From: an uncultured Anaerolineales bacterium
Lineage (GTDB): Bacteria; Chloroflexota; Anaerolineae; Anaerolineales; Villigracilaceae
Length of the DNA stretch: 25,210 bases
Direction: 5' to 3'
Assembly: GCA_937928015.1 (NCBI GenBank)
Contig: CALFXA010000057.1
Span: forward strand, 1-25,210
The translations under genes and the position numbers were made by a program. Every line of letters starts with the position of its first letter. Positions within the stretch are counted from its first letter, which is position 1. The notes under the pieces were generated by a model, which worked only from the letters and a program-made list of their open reading frames with translations, had not been told where the DNA came from and did not search any database. Of the stretch, positions 23,207 to 25,210 are shown piece by piece.

Positions 23207-24319
23207 CTATTTGACTTCAGCCATGCGGGCCAGCCAGCCGTCGATTGGGTCGGTCTGCACCGACAGGTTTGCGCCGTTCACACGCTGGACCTCGTGCAGG
23301 ATCTCATCGGGGAACGGGACCATGCCGCCGGGGCGTCCGTGGAATTCTACAGGGACGCGTCCACGCACGGCCAGCCGCACGTCGCTAAGCATCTGTCCCA
23401 TGTTCATTTCGACCACCAGAAAGGCTTTGGCCTGACCTGTGAGCTGGTCGATGACCTCGTAGGGGAACGGGCTGACGGTGATCGGGCGCAGCAAGCCGAC
23501 CTTGATGCCCTGGGCGCGCGCCGCGCGGACAGCGGAGAGGGACACGCGTCCCGCCGTGCCGAAGCCGACTACCACGATCTCGGCGTCGTCGAGGAAATAT
23601 TCCTTGTAGCGCACCTCGTTGGCTTGCACTTCCTTCCAGCGATTGGCAAGGCGCAGGTTGGCTACTTCTTCCGCCGCGGGTTCGATGTAAATGGAAGAGA
23701 GGATGCGACGTTCGCGGTTGAGTGCACCGTTCGTGGCCCAGTCCCAATTGCGTTCGACGATGGGTTTCATCTCGGGCATTTCGGCGGGTTCCATCATCTG
23801 GCCCACCGAGCCATCGAGGATCATCATCGAGATCATGCGATACTTCTCGGCCAGGTCGAATGACAGCCCCATCATGTCGATGGCTTCCTGCACCGAGGCG
23901 GGAGCCAGCACGATGCGCGGATAATCACCATGTCCGCCGCCGTGGACGGCCTGGTTGTAGTCAGCCTGCGAGGGGGCGATGTTGCCCAGCCCAGGTCCGC
24001 CGCGCATTACGTTGACCAACACCGCGGGCACTTCGGTCCCAGCGATGTAAGAGAGGCCTTCCATCATCAGGCTCACGCCCGGGCTGGAGGAGGTGGACAT
24101 CACGCGCACGCCTGCGCAGGCTGCGCCGTACACCATGTTGATCGCGCCCAGTTCACTCTCGGCCTGCACGAAGGCACGGCCCAGTTCAGGCATGCGGCGC
24201 GACAGATATTCGAGGATTTCGGTCTGCGGGGTGATCGGGTAGCCGAAATAGGCCTGCAACCCCGCGCGGACGGCGGCCTCGGCGATGGCTTCATTGCCTT
24301 TCCAGAGTTCTTTTGCCAT
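23207..24319 (-). CDS. vorB: 2-oxoacid:ferredoxin oxidoreductase, alpha subunit (VorB-like)
   Basis: A 370-residue alpha subunit opening [20 protein letters not shown] and containing [11 protein letters not shown] (25-35), [18 protein letters not shown] and [19 protein letters not shown], closely resembling 3-methyl-2-oxobutanoate:ferredoxin oxidoreductase subunit VorB. Branched-chain 2-oxoacids are therefore the best guess, but 2-oxoglutarate or other 2-oxoacids are possible. The ATG at 24319 is chosen over an upstream start at 24388 because homology begins there and AGGAG precedes it by about 12 nt. It lies between the ferredoxin and beta genes. Confidence 0.92.
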   Translation of the reverse strand: MAKELWKGNEAIAEAAVRAGLQAYFGYPITPQTEILEYLSRRMPELGRAFVQAESELGAINMVYGAACAGVRVMSTSSSPGVSLMMEGLSYIAGTEVPAVLVNVMRGGPGLGNIAPSQADYNQAVHGGGHGDYPRIVLAPASVQEAIDMMGLSFDLAEKYRMISMMILDGSVGQMMEPAEMPEMKPIVERNWDWATNGALNRERRILSSIYIEPAAEEVANLRLANRWKEVQANEVRYKEYFLDDAEIVVVGFGTAGRVSLSAVRAARAQGIKVGLLRPITVSPFPYEVIDQLTGQAKAFLVVEMNMGQMLSDVRLAVRGRVPVEFHGRPGGMVPFPDEILHEVQRVNGANLSVQTDPIDGWLARMAEVK

Positions 24320-24334
24320 TGTGTGTTTTTCTCC

Positions 24335-24391
24335 TGTAGGGCACGGCGAAGGGATGAGCGGACGGCTGAACCGTCCTGCCGTGCCCATACA
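24335..24391. repeat. Palindromic repeat with TGTAGGGC / GCCCATACA ends (possible copy 3)
   Basis: GGGCACGGC (24339-24347) pairs with GCCGTGCCC (24378-24386), and inside it GGACGG (24360-24365) pairs with CCGTCC (24371-24376). The outer ends TGTAGGGC and GCCCATACA resemble the GTAGGGG...CCCCTAC elements in the efflux operon. It lies in the gap between the ferredoxin and alpha-subunit genes. Confidence 0.55.
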
Positions 24392-24397
24392 ACTGGG

Positions 24398-24640
24398 TCA
24401 TCCTGCGGCGGGCACAGCTTTCGTCACTTCCCGATAAACGGTAATGGCGGCATCGGGACAGACCAGGGCACAAATAGCACACCCCGTGCATCCGTCTTTG
24501 AACGTGTGCGCGGGGTGGTAGCCCTTCGGGGTAAGGCGGGACATGTCCAGTTCCATTACCTCCTGCGGACATGCGCTGATGCAAAGTTCGCATCCTTTAC
24601 AGTAGAGATCGCTTACTTCGATCCAACCTTTCGCGGGCAT
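24398..24640 (-). CDS. 2x[4Fe-4S] ferredoxin subunit of 2-oxoacid:ferredoxin oxidoreductase
   Basis: An 80-residue protein with two Cys-x2-Cys-x2-Cys-x3-Cys-Pro clusters: C14, C17, C20, C24 and C51, C54, C57, C61. This is the delta/ferredoxin-like subunit that carries electrons from the catalytic subunits. AGGAG lies 7 nt before the ATG. It is the first gene of the operon (ferredoxin, alpha, beta, gamma), an order typical of VorB-type enzymes. The 171-bp gap upstream contains no clear promoter that I can defend. Confidence 0.94.
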   Translation of the reverse strand: MPAKGWIEVSDLYCKGCELCISACPQEVMELDMSRLTPKGYHPAHTFKDGCTGCAICALVCPDAAITVYREVTKAVPAAG

Positions 24641-24733
24641 TCATTTCTCCTTATATGAGAAGTTGGACAAGAATAGGCGGCATTCGTCGCCATCCTGATT
24701 ATGTCCCTTTGTGAATGTCCCTGCCAGTGTAAT

Positions 24734-24752
24734 GCGTCATACACACCGACGC
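24734..24752. promoter_or_regulatory. Weak inverted repeat upstream of the oxidoreductase operon
   Basis: GCGTC (24734-24738), 9-bp spacer, GACGC (24748-24752), about 95 bp before the ferredoxin start. It is a short dyad in the only long gap between the AraC-type gene and the operon; operator function is a guess. Confidence 0.25.
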
Positions 24753-24811
24753 CGAAGGTCATTGCTTTTTATGTGTCCCCGATGATGGAAATCATGGCAG
24801 TCGTCGCTGGA

Positions 24812-25210
24812 TCAAACCTGCGGGCTGTTCGCGTAGATCCCTTCGCGGTATTCTCTGGGCGTGACGCCTGACCATTTCTTGAAGGCTTTGCGGAAGACGC
24901 TGGGCTCGGAGAAGCCCAGCAGGTAGGTGATTTGCTCGACCGAATAATTCTCGCGCAAATATTTTTGCGCCAGGTGCTGACGGACCTCGCGCAACAGGTC
25001 GCTGAAGACCACGCCTTCCTCCTCCAGCCGTTTCTGCAGGGTGCGTACGCTGACGGCCATCTCGCGCGCCACCTTCTCGATGGACAGAGACTCGTCGTCC
25101 AGCCGCGAGAGGATGATGCGCGTCACGGCGCGGGTGTGCTCGTCCTTGCGCTGCATCTCGTCGAGCAGGGTCTGGGCATATTGCTCGAAATGCGCCAAAA
25201 GGTCGGGGTT
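24812..25210 (-). CDS. AraC-family transcriptional regulator, partial (5' end outside window)
   Basis: The frame is open to the window edge and the visible 132 codons encode an AraC/XylS-type DNA-binding domain: two helix-turn-helix units, SIEKVAREMAVSVRTLQKRLEEEGVVF and YSVEQITYLLGFSEPSVFRKAFKKWSGVTPREYRE. The apparent start at 25198 is an in-frame TTG coding for Leu, not the true start. The preceding residues fit the end of an N-terminal ligand-binding domain of the arabinose-binding/OruR type, which is not visible. It is oriented like the downstream oxidoreductase operon and may regulate it, but that is inference. Confidence 0.88.
   Translation of the reverse strand, partial: NPDLLAHFEQYAQTLLDEMQRKDEHTRAVTRIILSRLDDESLSIEKVAREMAVSVRTLQKRLEEEGVVFSDLLREVRQHLAQKYLRENYSVEQITYLLGFSEPSVFRKAFKKWSGVTPREYREGIYANSPQV

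Noticed and set aside
24690..24730. Sigma-54-like sequence (CTGGCAG...TTCAC, minus strand) upstream of the ferredoxin gene.
   Set aside because: The GC element ends wrongly and the TTGC element is degenerate; no enhancer-binding protein is encoded nearby and sigma-54 is not expected in Anaerolineae.
24701..24780. Three TGTCCC motifs upstream of the oxidoreductase operon.
   Set aside because: Spacing is irregular and the motif is short, so chance cannot be excluded.

Overview
The window reads as part of a bacterial chromosome, most likely Chloroflexota of class Anaerolineae. This is inferred from G+C-rich coding sequence, a VorB-type 2-oxoacid:ferredoxin oxidoreductase operon (anaerobic metabolism), a RIO-family kinase, a two-gene-permease ABC exporter, and short palindromic repeats scattered between genes. 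No rRNA, tRNA, insertion sequence, integrase or CRISPR array is visible.

Left part (1-6.9 kb, all on the minus strand): a truncated PlsC-like acyltransferase; a ClpS adaptor and an aldo/keto reductase in an overlapping pair; a three-gene operon coding for a helix-hairpin-helix protein, an Asp-box beta-propeller and a MoaD/ThiS-like ubiquitin-fold protein; and an ABC exporter operon (ATPase plus two ABC-2 permeases) ending at a clear terminator. The promoter of the three-gene operon lies upstream of that terminator, so the hairpin sits in the operon's own 5' leader.

Middle part (6.9-12.1 kb): a more A/T-rich, mosaic stretch of mostly single genes: a membrane protein, a GNAT acetyltransferase, a DUF1801-like protein divergent from a MarR regulator, a HIT hydrolase, a nucleotidyltransferase, a cupin and a DUF2200 protein.

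12.2-17.7 kb (plus strand): a five-gene MacAB-type efflux operon with its own OmpR-type response regulator and sensor kinase, ending in a strong terminator. An 11-bp direct repeat over the predicted -35 of the first gene is a candidate binding site for that regulator. Two related palindromes (GTAGGGG...CCCCTAC) occupy intercistronic gaps of this operon.

17.7-21.8 kb (minus strand): a small membrane protein; a Xaa-Pro aminopeptidase; a RIO kinase; and a compact unit upstream of the kinase, consisting of a near-consensus promoter, a strong ribosome binding site, a 20-codon ORF and an intrinsic terminator with alternative pairings. This looks like a leader-peptide attenuator and is the most unusual structure here. 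Further upstream are a CDF-like transporter and an unknown 127-aa protein.

21.7-25.2 kb (minus strand): a complete ferredoxin / alpha (VorB) / beta / gamma 2-oxoacid:ferredoxin oxidoreductase operon with a terminator, preceded by the C-terminal half of an AraC-family regulator that runs off the window.
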